In this document: positions 1 to 7,714 of the stretch, piece after piece
Numbering within the stretch: the stretch's first letter is position 1
Layout of the letters: each line of letters opens with the position of its first letter
Assembly (NCBI GenBank): GCA_027005735.1
Contig: JALTLF010000157.1
Span: 1-50,874 of the forward strand
Direction: 5' to 3'
DNA from: Chromatiales bacterium
Lineage (GTDB): Bacteria > Pseudomonadota > Gammaproteobacteria > CAMYNG01
Length of the DNA: 50,874 nucleotides
Made by a program: the position numbers and the translations under genes
The notes under the pieces: model-generated
Told to the model about the DNA's origin: nothing
The model's input: only the letters and a program-made list of their open reading frames with translations
The model's database searches: none

Positions 1-423
1 GGTAACGATTTCGTGCCCCGCTACCAGGTGGCGCCGGTGGGCGCGCGCCTCCTCATCCGCAACGAGGATACCTTGCTGCACAACACCCACATCTCCGATC
101 GTCACGCCACCCTGTTCAATGTCGCCACGCCCCGGGCCTTCCAGGACGTGGCCAAGGTCCTGCCGCGTGAGGGGCTGTTTACGGTGCGCTGTGACCTGCA
201 CCCGTGGATGAAGGCGTGGATCGCCGTGACCGATGCACCCTTCCATGTCTTGCTGGAGGGCCAGGGCGAGGCCGTTTTCGAGGCGCTGCCGCCCGGCACC
301 TATCGATTACAGATCTGGCGTACCGATGCAGCGCTGGTGGAGCGCCTGGTGGAACTGGAGGCGGGAAAGTCACCGCGCCTCGAGCTGAAGGGGATCCCGG
401 GCCTTAGCGCACGCCGGGATTGA
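1..423 (+). CDS. Cupredoxin/plastocyanin-like protein ('methylamine utilization protein'-like), 5' truncated by window edge
   Basis: Frame is open to base 1 (GNDFVPRYQV...). LHNTH...VRCDLHPWM motif and C-terminal PPGTYRLQIW match the paralogue at 7715..8437. Confidence 0.75.
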   Translation, partial: GNDFVPRYQVAPVGARLLIRNEDTLLHNTHISDRHATLFNVATPRAFQDVAKVLPREGLFTVRCDLHPWMKAWIAVTDAPFHVLLEGQGEAVFEALPPGTYRLQIWRTDAALVERLVELEAGKSPRLELKGIPGLSARRD

Positions 424-838
424 GAATGGTCGGCGTGGCGCGGCCGTTGCGCTCCATGAGTTCGTTGGCCTGGAAGGCGTTCGTCACCATCAGCCAGGTG
501 ACGACAGCGACGGCGATCAGGATGAGGGGCAGGGCGATGCGGTTGAAGCGGTGGATGCCGGCATCGCCCACCAGATGCTCGGTACTGCCGGCCGGGGCCT
601 GGTCCCCGTCAGTTTTTCCGTGTTCCTGTTTCAAACCCTGTTTTTTCCGCGTCAGGAAGATGATCAGGACAAAGGGGATCGCCACCAGGGCGAGAAAGAC
701 GAAAAACATGAACCAGGGAAAGCCCAGGGAACTTTTTACATAGGTATAGTCCCCCGCCGCACTGGCCAGGCTACTCAGCAACAGCGTGCAGGAACCGCCG
801 AAGAGCGCCGGAAAACGTACCGCCAGGAATCGTCTCAT
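404..838 (-). CDS. Hypothetical membrane protein, possible oxidase-associated
   Basis: 144 aa, signal-like N-terminus plus two hydrophobic helices; first member of the minus-strand respiratory run. Confidence 0.6.
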   Translation of the reverse strand: MRRFLAVRFPALFGGSCTLLLSSLASAAGDYTYVKSSLGFPWFMFFVFLALVAIPFVLIIFLTRKKQGLKQEHGKTDGDQAPAGSTEHLVGDAGIHRFNRIALPLILIAVAVVTWLMVTNAFQANELMERNGRATPTILNPGVR

Positions 839-846
839 CAGCTTGC

Positions 847-1353
847 CTACAGGACTTTCTCAATGGCGGCTTCCATGACCGCGTTGTCGGTGGGACCGGG
901 GAAGACCGCGCTGACCACGCCGGTCCTGTCGACAATGAATGTCCAGGGCTCGCCGGTGACGCCCCATTCGACCCAGATGGCATTGTCCATGTAGCCATCC
1001 ACGTGCACGAAGGCGAAGCGGTCCTGATATTTTTCCTTCAACGTGGCGATGCGTACCAGCTGATCGACGCACATGGTGCAATGCTGCGGCGTGCCGAATA
1101 CCACCATGAAGGGCCTGCCGTTCTGTACCAGATTGGCGATGCGCTCGGTGTGCAGACGGTCCGGGGTGTTCATGGTGCAGACATCGCGCCATGCCTCGGG
1201 CGTCGCGGGAAGACGGTTCTCGCTCGCCGGCACCCGATCACCTACCGCCACGCGCGGGCGGAAGCCCTCGTTGCAGCCGACGAACAGCAGGACAATGGTC
1301 AGCAGCCCGGCAAGGGCCGCTACTCTTTTTACGCGCGCACAAACACCTGTCAT
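847..1353 (-). CDS. Thioredoxin/TlpA-like lipoprotein
   Basis: Lipobox-like LLFVGC; redox motif CTMC in FGTPQHCTMCVDQL; thioredoxin-like GEPWTFIVDRTG. Confidence 0.7.
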   Translation of the reverse strand: MTGVCARVKRVAALAGLLTIVLLFVGCNEGFRPRVAVGDRVPASENRLPATPEAWRDVCTMNTPDRLHTERIANLVQNGRPFMVVFGTPQHCTMCVDQLVRIATLKEKYQDRFAFVHVDGYMDNAIWVEWGVTGEPWTFIVDRTGVVSAVFPGPTDNAVMEAAIEKVL

Positions 1354-1366
1354 GGAACACTCCCCT

Positions 1367-1396
1367 GGTGTTCCATGTCAGGCAGACTGGAACACC
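1367..1396. repeat. Intercistronic inverted repeat GGTGTTCCA-N12-TGGAACACC
   Basis: 9-bp perfect arms just upstream of the 847..1353 gene; an additional TGGAACAC occurs at 1353-1360. Confidence 0.7.
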
Positions 1397-1399
1397 ACA

Positions 1400-1522
1400 T
1401 TACTCGTATTTCTTGTTCGGATCCTTGAGACCGGTTCCGATGCAGACCCATGGTACAACCGCCAGGGCGATGACGCCACCGACGCCGAATACGGCAATGG
1501 CAAACAGACTGATGGGGTCCAT
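1400..1522 (-). CDS. 40-aa single-TM small protein (below the ORF-track cut-off)
   Basis: Reverse strand translates MDPISLFAIAVFGVGGVIALAVVPWVCIGTGLKDPNKKYE*; RBS-like AGAGGAG upstream; co-directional in the cluster. Confidence 0.6.
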   Translation of the reverse strand: MDPISLFAIAVFGVGGVIALAVVPWVCIGTGLKDPNKKYE

Positions 1523-1593
1523 GTTTTTCTCCTCTCTTTGGTTAAAACCGCTTGTATTTCAAAGTATTGTTGGATCTTCTGCCACGCGGATGC

Positions 1594-2022
1594 TCACCTG
1601 CCCAGCGCCGCGGTGGTGGTCTCGTTCTCCTGCCTGCGCAGCGCCCGCAGGTAGGTAACGAGCTGGGCCAGTTCCGCGTCTGAGCCTTCCCAGGGCGGCA
1701 TCCTGAGCCGGTAGCGCCTGGCCGAGACACCGGGGCGTGGTGCGCGCAGATAGGTCTCCAGCCAGTCGGCCGTACGGCGGCTGCCGATGCCATCCAGCGG
1801 CGGGCCGAAGCTGGTGCCGACGCCGAAGATCTCGTGGCAGGAAGGGCAGCCCGAGCGGTGGTAAATCCGCTCCCCCGGCAGGGTCTGTGCCGAGGCGAGA
1901 TAAACGAACTCCACCGGCGGCGGTTTCTGGTAGATGATATAGCCTACCAGGGCCGAAAAGGCGACGATCAGGACCGAGCCGCCGAGGACGATCCATTCAC
2001 CCGCGCGGAGTTTCATTGCCAT
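1594..2022 (-). CDS. Membrane-anchored monoheme cytochrome c
   Basis: N-terminal TM then CPSCH heme motif. The track start (2121) is probably too long; internal MAMKLRAGEW preferred. Confidence 0.75.
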   Translation of the reverse strand: MAMKLRAGEWIVLGGSVLIVAFSALVGYIIYQKPPPVEFVYLASAQTLPGERIYHRSGCPSCHEIFGVGTSFGPPLDGIGSRRTADWLETYLRAPRPGVSARRYRLRMPPWEGSDAELAQLVTYLRALRRQENETTTAALGR

Positions 2023-2191
2023 CGTTACCGTCTTCGTAGCGATCGTCGTCGCCTTCGGTGAATATCTGCCTGGTGATGTTCTCGTCGAACTGGTTGTGGG
2101 TGTAGGCCCAGTAGACACCAATCACGACGAAGATCAGCGTGACCATGCCGGTCGCCGCCCATATATAGGGTATCAGGGATTCGCTGTTCAT
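1997..2191 (-). CDS. Small CcoS-like membrane protein
   Basis: 64 aa; single TM followed by YTHNQFDENITRQIFTEGDDD, similar to the CcoS GQFDDLE...RIL.DDD pattern. Confidence 0.5.
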   Translation of the reverse strand: MNSESLIPYIWAATGMVTLIFVVIGVYWAYTHNQFDENITRQIFTEGDDDRYEDGNDGNETPRG

Positions 2192-2670
2192 CGTTGTCCT
2201 TCCTGTTCCGTTTCGTTGTCGGGTCTTGCGCGGCCGTCGCCCTGTGGGGGCACCGGGTAGTTCGAGGATCCCGGATTCGAACGCAGGCTATGCATGAAGG
2301 CAGTCAGAAGTCTCCTGTCTTCAGCATCGAGGCGTCGGAAGTCCGGGCCCAGGCTGCCGTCATGGGCAGTACCATCGACGAGTTGCGTCGGATCGGTAAA
2401 ATAGTCCGCAAGCCACTGCTTGCTGCGTCGCGTGCCCTCGCCGTCGAGCACCGGTGCTACGCCGATCTCGCCCATGCGCAGCACACGGTGGCAACTGTTG
2501 CATCCCCTGCTCTTGTACAGGCGATAGCCTTCCTGGGCCGTCGCCGTCCACAGGGTATAGTCCCTCGGCGGTTTCGGTGTGCCACCACCCGAGGGGCCGG
2601 CGATGCGGTACAGGGCTGCCGCCGTGAGCAGGGCGGCGATGCCGAAAAAGATTTTCTCACCTTTGCGCAT
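2188..2670 (-). CDS. Monoheme cytochrome c, membrane anchored
   Basis: N-terminal TM, CNSCH heme motif. Confidence 0.75.
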   Translation of the reverse strand: MRKGEKIFFGIAALLTAAALYRIAGPSGGGTPKPPRDYTLWTATAQEGYRLYKSRGCNSCHRVLRMGEIGVAPVLDGEGTRRSKQWLADYFTDPTQLVDGTAHDGSLGPDFRRLDAEDRRLLTAFMHSLRSNPGSSNYPVPPQGDGRARPDNETEQEGQR

Positions 2671-2697
2671 TTCCTCTACCGCATTCCTGATGCGCGT

Positions 2698-2904
2698 TCA
2701 GAATACCACGTGAAACAGCAGTTCACTGGCTGCCATGGCAAGGACGAGCAGTACGCCGATAAAACCGCTGATGAGTACGACACGCTCCACCTTGCGCAAT
2801 TTAGCCAAGGGTCCGACCACGAGCTTCGACATGGTCAGGAACACCACCACGGCCACCAGAATAAGGGCAAAAATCAGGATGGAGATCTGGTCGGTAAACT
2901 GCAT
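2698..2904 (-). CDS. Hypothetical two-TM small protein
   Basis: 68 aa, strongly hydrophobic, co-directional within cluster. Confidence 0.5.
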   Translation of the reverse strand: MQFTDQISILIFALILVAVVVFLTMSKLVVGPLAKLRKVERVVLISGFIGVLLVLAMAASELLFHVVF

Positions 2905-3010
2905 GTTACAACCTGTCTGCTTGATGAAGCCTTGTCAATCATAAACCAGTACAGACGGCCAGACAGCCACTTTTCCTCTGGTTCTTGCCGTTATTCTGTC
3001 GCCCTCCCCA

Positions 3011-3049
3011 CCCGGCCGCATCCTCGTGTGTACGGGGAATGCGGCCGGG
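3011..3049. repeat. Strong intercistronic hairpin CCCGGCCGCAT...ATGCGGCCGGG
   Basis: 11-bp perfect arms separated by 17 nt, between the 2698..2904 and 3076..3420 genes. Confidence 0.75.
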
Positions 3050-3075
3050 GGAGGCCAACAGCCTTGCGCCGGCAG

Positions 3076-3420
3076 CTAGTCGCTGCGCTTGCCGGCCTTC
3101 TTCTTGACGTTGATGGTCCACACCACGGCGGCAATACCACCGAGGATAATGATGATCTGCACGGTGATCATCATGTATCCCCAGTCCCACCAGGGCTGGG
3201 CATGGGTAGTGCTGACGAAGGTCGTGGTGACCCGCTCGTAGCGTTGACCAAAACCCCACGGGAAGGTCCACAGGAAGGCCTCGAAGACCGTCACGCAGAC
3301 GATGACTACCAGCCACCAGGGGATCTTGCCATTACCCTCCTTGATGCCGTCGTACTCCTCGTCGGAAAAGCGGCCAAAGACGGTGCCGCAGTCTTCCCTT
3401 GCTTTTTCTTCATCGTTCAT
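3076..3420 (-). CDS. CcoP/FixP N-terminal-like membrane anchor lacking heme motifs
   Basis: DEEYDGIKEGNGKIPWWLVVIV resembles the FixP_N motif (DGI.E.dN.lP.WW); no CXXCH. Confidence 0.55.
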   Translation of the reverse strand: MNDEEKAREDCGTVFGRFSDEEYDGIKEGNGKIPWWLVVIVCVTVFEAFLWTFPWGFGQRYERVTTTFVSTTHAQPWWDWGYMMITVQIIIILGGIAAVVWTINVKKKAGKRSD

Positions 3421-3442
3421 GATTCACCTCTCACATTCGCTG

Positions 3443-3964
3443 CTATTTCAGGCTTTCAAGGAAGGCCACCAGCGCGTCCATGTCCTCATCGCTGAGGTAC
3501 TCGAAGGCCGGCATGATGGAGCCCGGTGTCACCGCGCGTGGATTGCGGTGATGGACGTAGTGCCAGGCCTTGACGCGATTGCGGCTGCCGATGTGCAGCA
3601 GATCAGGCGCCTTGCGGTCGGAACCGAACAGGCTGGGGGACTCGCCCTGCACGTCGCCGGCCTCGGGGGGATCACCGAAGTAGGTCCAGTCCTGCGTCTG
3701 CTCCGGCAGCAGGGTGTGGCACCACCAGCATCCCTCGCGGATGAAGACGGTCTTGCCGCGGCTGGCCGGCGTGGGGGCGTCTGCGCCCGTCATGAAGGGA
3801 TCGTGGATGTTCCAGCCGGTATGCGCCCAGATCTCCTCATGGTGCTTGCCCAGCTCCGACTGGGGGATGGTCGCCATGTAGGTGGAACCGCCGACAATCG
3901 TGACGAAGATGGAACTGAATATCACCAGCACCACCAGAATTGCACCAACAACATATTTAGGCAT
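3443..3964 (-). CDS. ccoO: CcoO-like monoheme cytochrome c subunit of cbb3-type oxidase
   Basis: GKTVFIREGCWWCHTL...GPDLxxxG-like APDLLHIGSR...NPRAVTPGSIMPAFEYL matches the CcoO core. Confidence 0.75.
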   Translation of the reverse strand: MPKYVVGAILVVLVIFSSIFVTIVGGSTYMATIPQSELGKHHEEIWAHTGWNIHDPFMTGADAPTPASRGKTVFIREGCWWCHTLLPEQTQDWTYFGDPPEAGDVQGESPSLFGSDRKAPDLLHIGSRNRVKAWHYVHHRNPRAVTPGSIMPAFEYLSDEDMDALVAFLESLK

Positions 3965-3989
3965 GATTTTTACCTCCTGTTTTCAGCGC

Positions 3990-5393
3990 TCAGGCCGTTG
4001 CCGGTGCTGCCTGCATGGCAGGGGCATCGTCTTCAACGCGTTCACCCTTGCGTGCGGTCATCACCATGTTGTAGAGGAAAATCGGTTGCGCGAAGATGAT
4101 CAACAGACCAAACACCGCGCGGCCCACCATGTACGGGTGGGTGGCAATTACCGATTCGATGTAAGGGACCTCGTAGACCTTGGCCGCACCCTGTACCAGG
4201 CCGCCGCCGGTCAGCGAGATCCAGAAGCCCAGGAAGCCGATGGCCGTCATCCAGAAATGGATGCGTGCCAGTTTCATGCTGTAGAGTCTCCGCTTCAGGA
4301 GCTTGGGCAGGCCATAGTAGATGGCGCCAATCTCGATGAAGGTGGAGAAACCCAGCAGGGCCAGGTGGGCATGGGCCACGATCCAGTGGGTGCCGTGGAT
4401 GTACCAGTTCAGCGTACGTGTCTGCTGGAAGGCGCCCTGGATGTTGAGCGGGATGGCGAAGAGTACGCCGGTCAGCGCCCATTGCAGGGAGATGTTTTTG
4501 GTAAACATCCACCACTTGTCCTTCATGGTCATGAGCATGTTCACCACGAAGGCCAGCGCCGGGATCATGATCAATACGCCACTCACCGAGGCGAAGGACT
4601 TGAGCCATTCCGGGATCGGTGCGCCCATGAGGTGATGGGCGCCAGGCGTGGAATAGAACGCCGCAATGGACCAGAAGTGCAGGTGTCCAATCTTGTGGCT
4701 GTAGAGCGTATTGCCCGAGATCTTCGGAATGATGTAGTAGGCAATGGCCGCCGACACCGGTGTTATCCACAGGCCGAGCACATTGTGTGCGTGCCACCAT
4801 GTCATATAGGCCTCACTGAGTCCGGTGACCGGAAAGAAGTCGGGAATGGCACCGATGAAGTAAGTGAGGATAATGAACAGGGCCGAGGCGCCAAAGAACC
4901 ACAGGGTGACGTACAGTCCCTCGGTGCGGCGGTTGAGCATGGTCATCCACACATTGACCGCCAGCGGCAGGAGGATGAACAACAGTACATAGACATCCAC
5001 CGGCCAGATCAGGTCCTGGTATTCACGGCCCGTGGTCAGGCCATTGATGAGGGTGAAGAACACCACCACCATACCGACGTTCCAGGCCCAGCAGTTCCAC
5101 ACCCCAAGCCGCTCGCTCCACAGCTTGGTCTTGCACAAGGCGGGTGTGATGTAACACATCGCGCCGGCAAAGGCCATGAAGATCCAGCCGAAGATAACGA
5201 AGTGGACATGCACCGGTCGCACACGACCAAAGTGCAGCCACGGAATATCATTGGGCAGGATATCCGGCCAGGCCAGTCGGAAAGAGGTGATAATGGCAAG
5301 CAGCGTGCCAATCACCAGCATTACAATTGCCGAGAAGAAGAAATGCTTTGCGGCAGTTCCCTCGGCGTAGTCGTCTTTAGTCCAGAAACCCAT
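3990..5393 (-). CDS. ccoN: cbb3-type cytochrome c oxidase subunit I
   Basis: 467 aa, multi-TM; WWHAHNVLG, HFWSIAAFYSTPGAHHLMG, HWIVAHAHLALLG ligand-bearing helices. Confidence 0.85.
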   Translation of the reverse strand: MGFWTKDDYAEGTAAKHFFFSAIVMLVIGTLLAIITSFRLAWPDILPNDIPWLHFGRVRPVHVHFVIFGWIFMAFAGAMCYITPALCKTKLWSERLGVWNCWAWNVGMVVVFFTLINGLTTGREYQDLIWPVDVYVLLFILLPLAVNVWMTMLNRRTEGLYVTLWFFGASALFIILTYFIGAIPDFFPVTGLSEAYMTWWHAHNVLGLWITPVSAAIAYYIIPKISGNTLYSHKIGHLHFWSIAAFYSTPGAHHLMGAPIPEWLKSFASVSGVLIMIPALAFVVNMLMTMKDKWWMFTKNISLQWALTGVLFAIPLNIQGAFQQTRTLNWYIHGTHWIVAHAHLALLGFSTFIEIGAIYYGLPKLLKRRLYSMKLARIHFWMTAIGFLGFWISLTGGGLVQGAAKVYEVPYIESVIATHPYMVGRAVFGLLIIFAQPIFLYNMVMTARKGERVEDDAPAMQAAPATA

Positions 5394-5423
5394 AGTTAGT
5401 CTCCTGTGCGGCGTTAAATGCCG

Positions 5424-5642
5424 TTACTTCCCCTGCTTGACCATGACAGCGTTGAGGAACCAGAAACTGATTGCTGACGCAACCCCCGTACCCAGGGATA
5501 TGATCAGCCCCCAATTGAGCAGGTCGGTCCAGTCGCCGTAGGCGCGCATCCCGATAACCGGGAGTATGCAAAGCTGGAATACGGTGCCCAGCCCAACGCC
5601 GACAAGAAAGCCGCTATACAAAAAGTTAATCATGCGGTGCAT
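5424..5642 (-). CDS. Hypothetical two-TM small protein
   Basis: 72 aa hydrophobic ORF between the two oxidase-like genes. Confidence 0.55.
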   Translation of the reverse strand: MHRMINFLYSGFLVGVGLGTVFQLCILPVIGMRAYGDWTDLLNWGLIISLGTGVASAISFWFLNAVMVKQGK

Positions 5643-5647
5643 GCTTG

Positions 5648-6214
5648 TTACCTCCGCTTTTTATAAACAGTCAAAAAGACATTGGTGATGTAAGTCCAGT
5701 AACCCAGTCCCATGAGCATCGCACCAGTAATGATCAGGATGTGATGCATGGCGCCCACGGCCTCCAGTGCCTGGGCATAGGTCATGCCGTTGTGGATCAT
5801 ATTGCCTTCGATCAGACCAAGGATGACCAGAGAGGTATAGAAAGTGATGACGCCGAGTGCGGAGAACCAGAACGATACCGTTGCCAGTGTCATGCTGTAG
5901 ATCGGCCGATGCACGAGCTTCGGCAGCACGTAGTAGAACAGCCCCATCATGCCCATGGTGACGCCTCCCACAAGGTTGATGTGGGCGTGCGCCAGGGGGT
6001 CGATGAGGTGCCCCGCCGGACCTGACTCACGGATCCATTGCGCAATGCCCGGGAAGGTCTGGGTGACCCCCTGGATGGTGCCAATCAACAGGTTCAGGAC
6101 CGAAATCAGGAAAAAACGCAGGATGCGTACTTCGGTTTCCGACTGCTCTTCCCGAGTCTTCGGCGTGTTGCTGTTGTCGGCAGGACGCGACAGTTCCGCC
6201 ACGGTACTACTCAT
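5648..6214 (-). CDS. Truncated heme-copper oxidase subunit I-like protein (C-terminal helices only)
   Basis: IGTIQGVTQ...DPLAHAHINLVGG...YYVLPKLVHRPIYSMTLATVSFWFSALG aligns by eye with the C-terminal part of the adjacent CcoN (LNIQGAFQQ...VAHAHLALLG...YYGLPKLLKRRLYSMKLARIHFWMTAIG). Confidence 0.7.
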   Translation of the reverse strand: MSSTVAELSRPADNSNTPKTREEQSETEVRILRFFLISVLNLLIGTIQGVTQTFPGIAQWIRESGPAGHLIDPLAHAHINLVGGVTMGMMGLFYYVLPKLVHRPIYSMTLATVSFWFSALGVITFYTSLVILGLIEGNMIHNGMTYAQALEAVGAMHHILIITGAMLMGLGYWTYITNVFLTVYKKRR

Positions 6215-6672
6215 TGTGCATTCTCCTCGTTGCCAGGCAGGGTACGCAGATAGGCAATCACGTCCCAGCGCTGGCCTTCACTCAGTTGTCTCTTCCATCC
6301 AATCATCGGCGTGCCCAGCAGGCCGTCACTGATGATGCTGAACAGCTGTGCATCGCTGCGTGACTGGACGCGGGCACTGCGCAGATCGGCCGGTTTGGGC
6401 GTGACCCGATAGGCCCACTCACCCATGCCGTCACCACGTACCCCATGACAGGGCAGGCAGATCTGTGCGAAATACACGCGACCCAGCTCCACCGCCTGGG
6501 GGTTCTGCCGCCGCAGGTGACGGCTGTCCACCGGGGTGGCCGCATAGGCGCCCACGCCGGGGGGCGGGATGACGTGGTTGTCATCCGGCAGAAAGTACGT
6601 GGTCGCACTTGCCGTACCGAGGGCGGCGGCAATGCCGAGAACAACATAGATGGGTGCAGACATGCGACTCAT
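6211..6672 (-). CDS. Monoheme cytochrome c
   Basis: CLPCHGVRGDGMG; N-terminal hydrophobic anchor; MIGW ligand region. Confidence 0.8.
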   Translation of the reverse strand: MSRMSAPIYVVLGIAAALGTASATTYFLPDDNHVIPPPGVGAYAATPVDSRHLRRQNPQAVELGRVYFAQICLPCHGVRGDGMGEWAYRVTPKPADLRSARVQSRSDAQLFSIISDGLLGTPMIGWKRQLSEGQRWDVIAYLRTLPGNEENAQ

Positions 6673-6682
6673 GCGTCCACTC

Positions 6683-7624
6683 TCAGCTTTCGCCCCCGGC
6701 GGTATCCGCCTGGGCCTGGAGCATCTCGCGCGCCTTGTTCATGTCCCAGTCCGTGCGCAGCGACATCACGTACCATACCAACTGCCAGCGCTGCTCTTCG
6801 TCAAGGAAGTCAGCGAAGGACGGCATCGGGGTGCCATCGAAGCCGGTGGTAAAGGTGCGGTAGATGCCGCGCGGGTCACTGGCGCCGACGAACTGGCTGG
6901 CATCGGTGAAGTCACGCGGGACGATGGGCAGGCCATTGTCGTCCTCGAGTTCTGGCGCGGAAGGCCCGTCGCCCTTGCCCTTGGGACCATGACACTTGGC
7001 GCACTTCATCTGCTTGTAGACTTCCTTGCCGGCGAGGATCATTTCCTCCGTGGGCATGGGTGGCTGACCAATCTCCACGGGTTCCTCCTGGTAGTCCGCT
7101 TCTTCCACCCAGCGCTCGGACAGCGACTTGATGTAGGCGATCACCGCCCAGCGGTCGCGCTCCGGCAGGAACTTGAACGAGGGCATGTCATGATCCGCCA
7201 CCAGTCCACGGGAGATGGCCTCGAAGAGATCGAGATCCGTCGGCAAGGAGCCACTGGGCGTCGAGCGGATCTTGAATACCGCCTCGGTGAAGTCACGCGG
7301 TTTGCGCGGCAGACGGTGATCTTCATTGCGGATGTATTGTTCACCAAGTTCCCACACCGCGCCGTTGCCGTCACCCTTGGGGCCATGACAGCCGATGCAC
7401 AGGCCGCGATAGGTCCACTCGCCATACTTGAGCAGGCCGGGTGTGACCGGCGGGCTTTCACCGACCGGGTGAATGTTTCCCGTTGCCGAGGAATATTCGA
7501 AGAACATGGTGTAGAAGGGCTTTTCCTCCGGGGCCGGGTTGGTCTTTGCCGAAACAGCCAGGCTGAGTACGGCGATCAGGCCGGCTCCCACCAGCAAGCC
7601 AAGTATCCAGTTTCGCGTTTTCAA
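6683..7624 (-). CDS. Diheme cytochrome c
   Basis: Two heme motifs, CIGCHGPKGDGNG and CAKCHGPKGKGDG; TTG start. Confidence 0.8.
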   Translation of the reverse strand: MKTRNWILGLLVGAGLIAVLSLAVSAKTNPAPEEKPFYTMFFEYSSATGNIHPVGESPPVTPGLLKYGEWTYRGLCIGCHGPKGDGNGAVWELGEQYIRNEDHRLPRKPRDFTEAVFKIRSTPSGSLPTDLDLFEAISRGLVADHDMPSFKFLPERDRWAVIAYIKSLSERWVEEADYQEEPVEIGQPPMPTEEMILAGKEVYKQMKCAKCHGPKGKGDGPSAPELEDDNGLPIVPRDFTDASQFVGASDPRGIYRTFTTGFDGTPMPSFADFLDEEQRWQLVWYVMSLRTDWDMNKAREMLQAQADTAGGES

Positions 7625-7714
7625 AACTGCCTCCTGATGTCAGGTTTGGCATGATGCCGCCGCTGCACGGCGGCCTCATGCACCAAGTGATAAATCATCG
7701 GGCTCACTTTACGT

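Noticed and set aside
2194-3495. 433-aa plus-strand ORF across several minus-strand genes
   Set aside because: Spans multiple clear minus-strand genes and has no domain; spurious.
3882-5399. 505-aa plus-strand ORF opposite ccoN
   Set aside because: Composition of reverse-translated membrane protein (His, Gln, Asp, Arg rich), no domain; ccoN is convincing.
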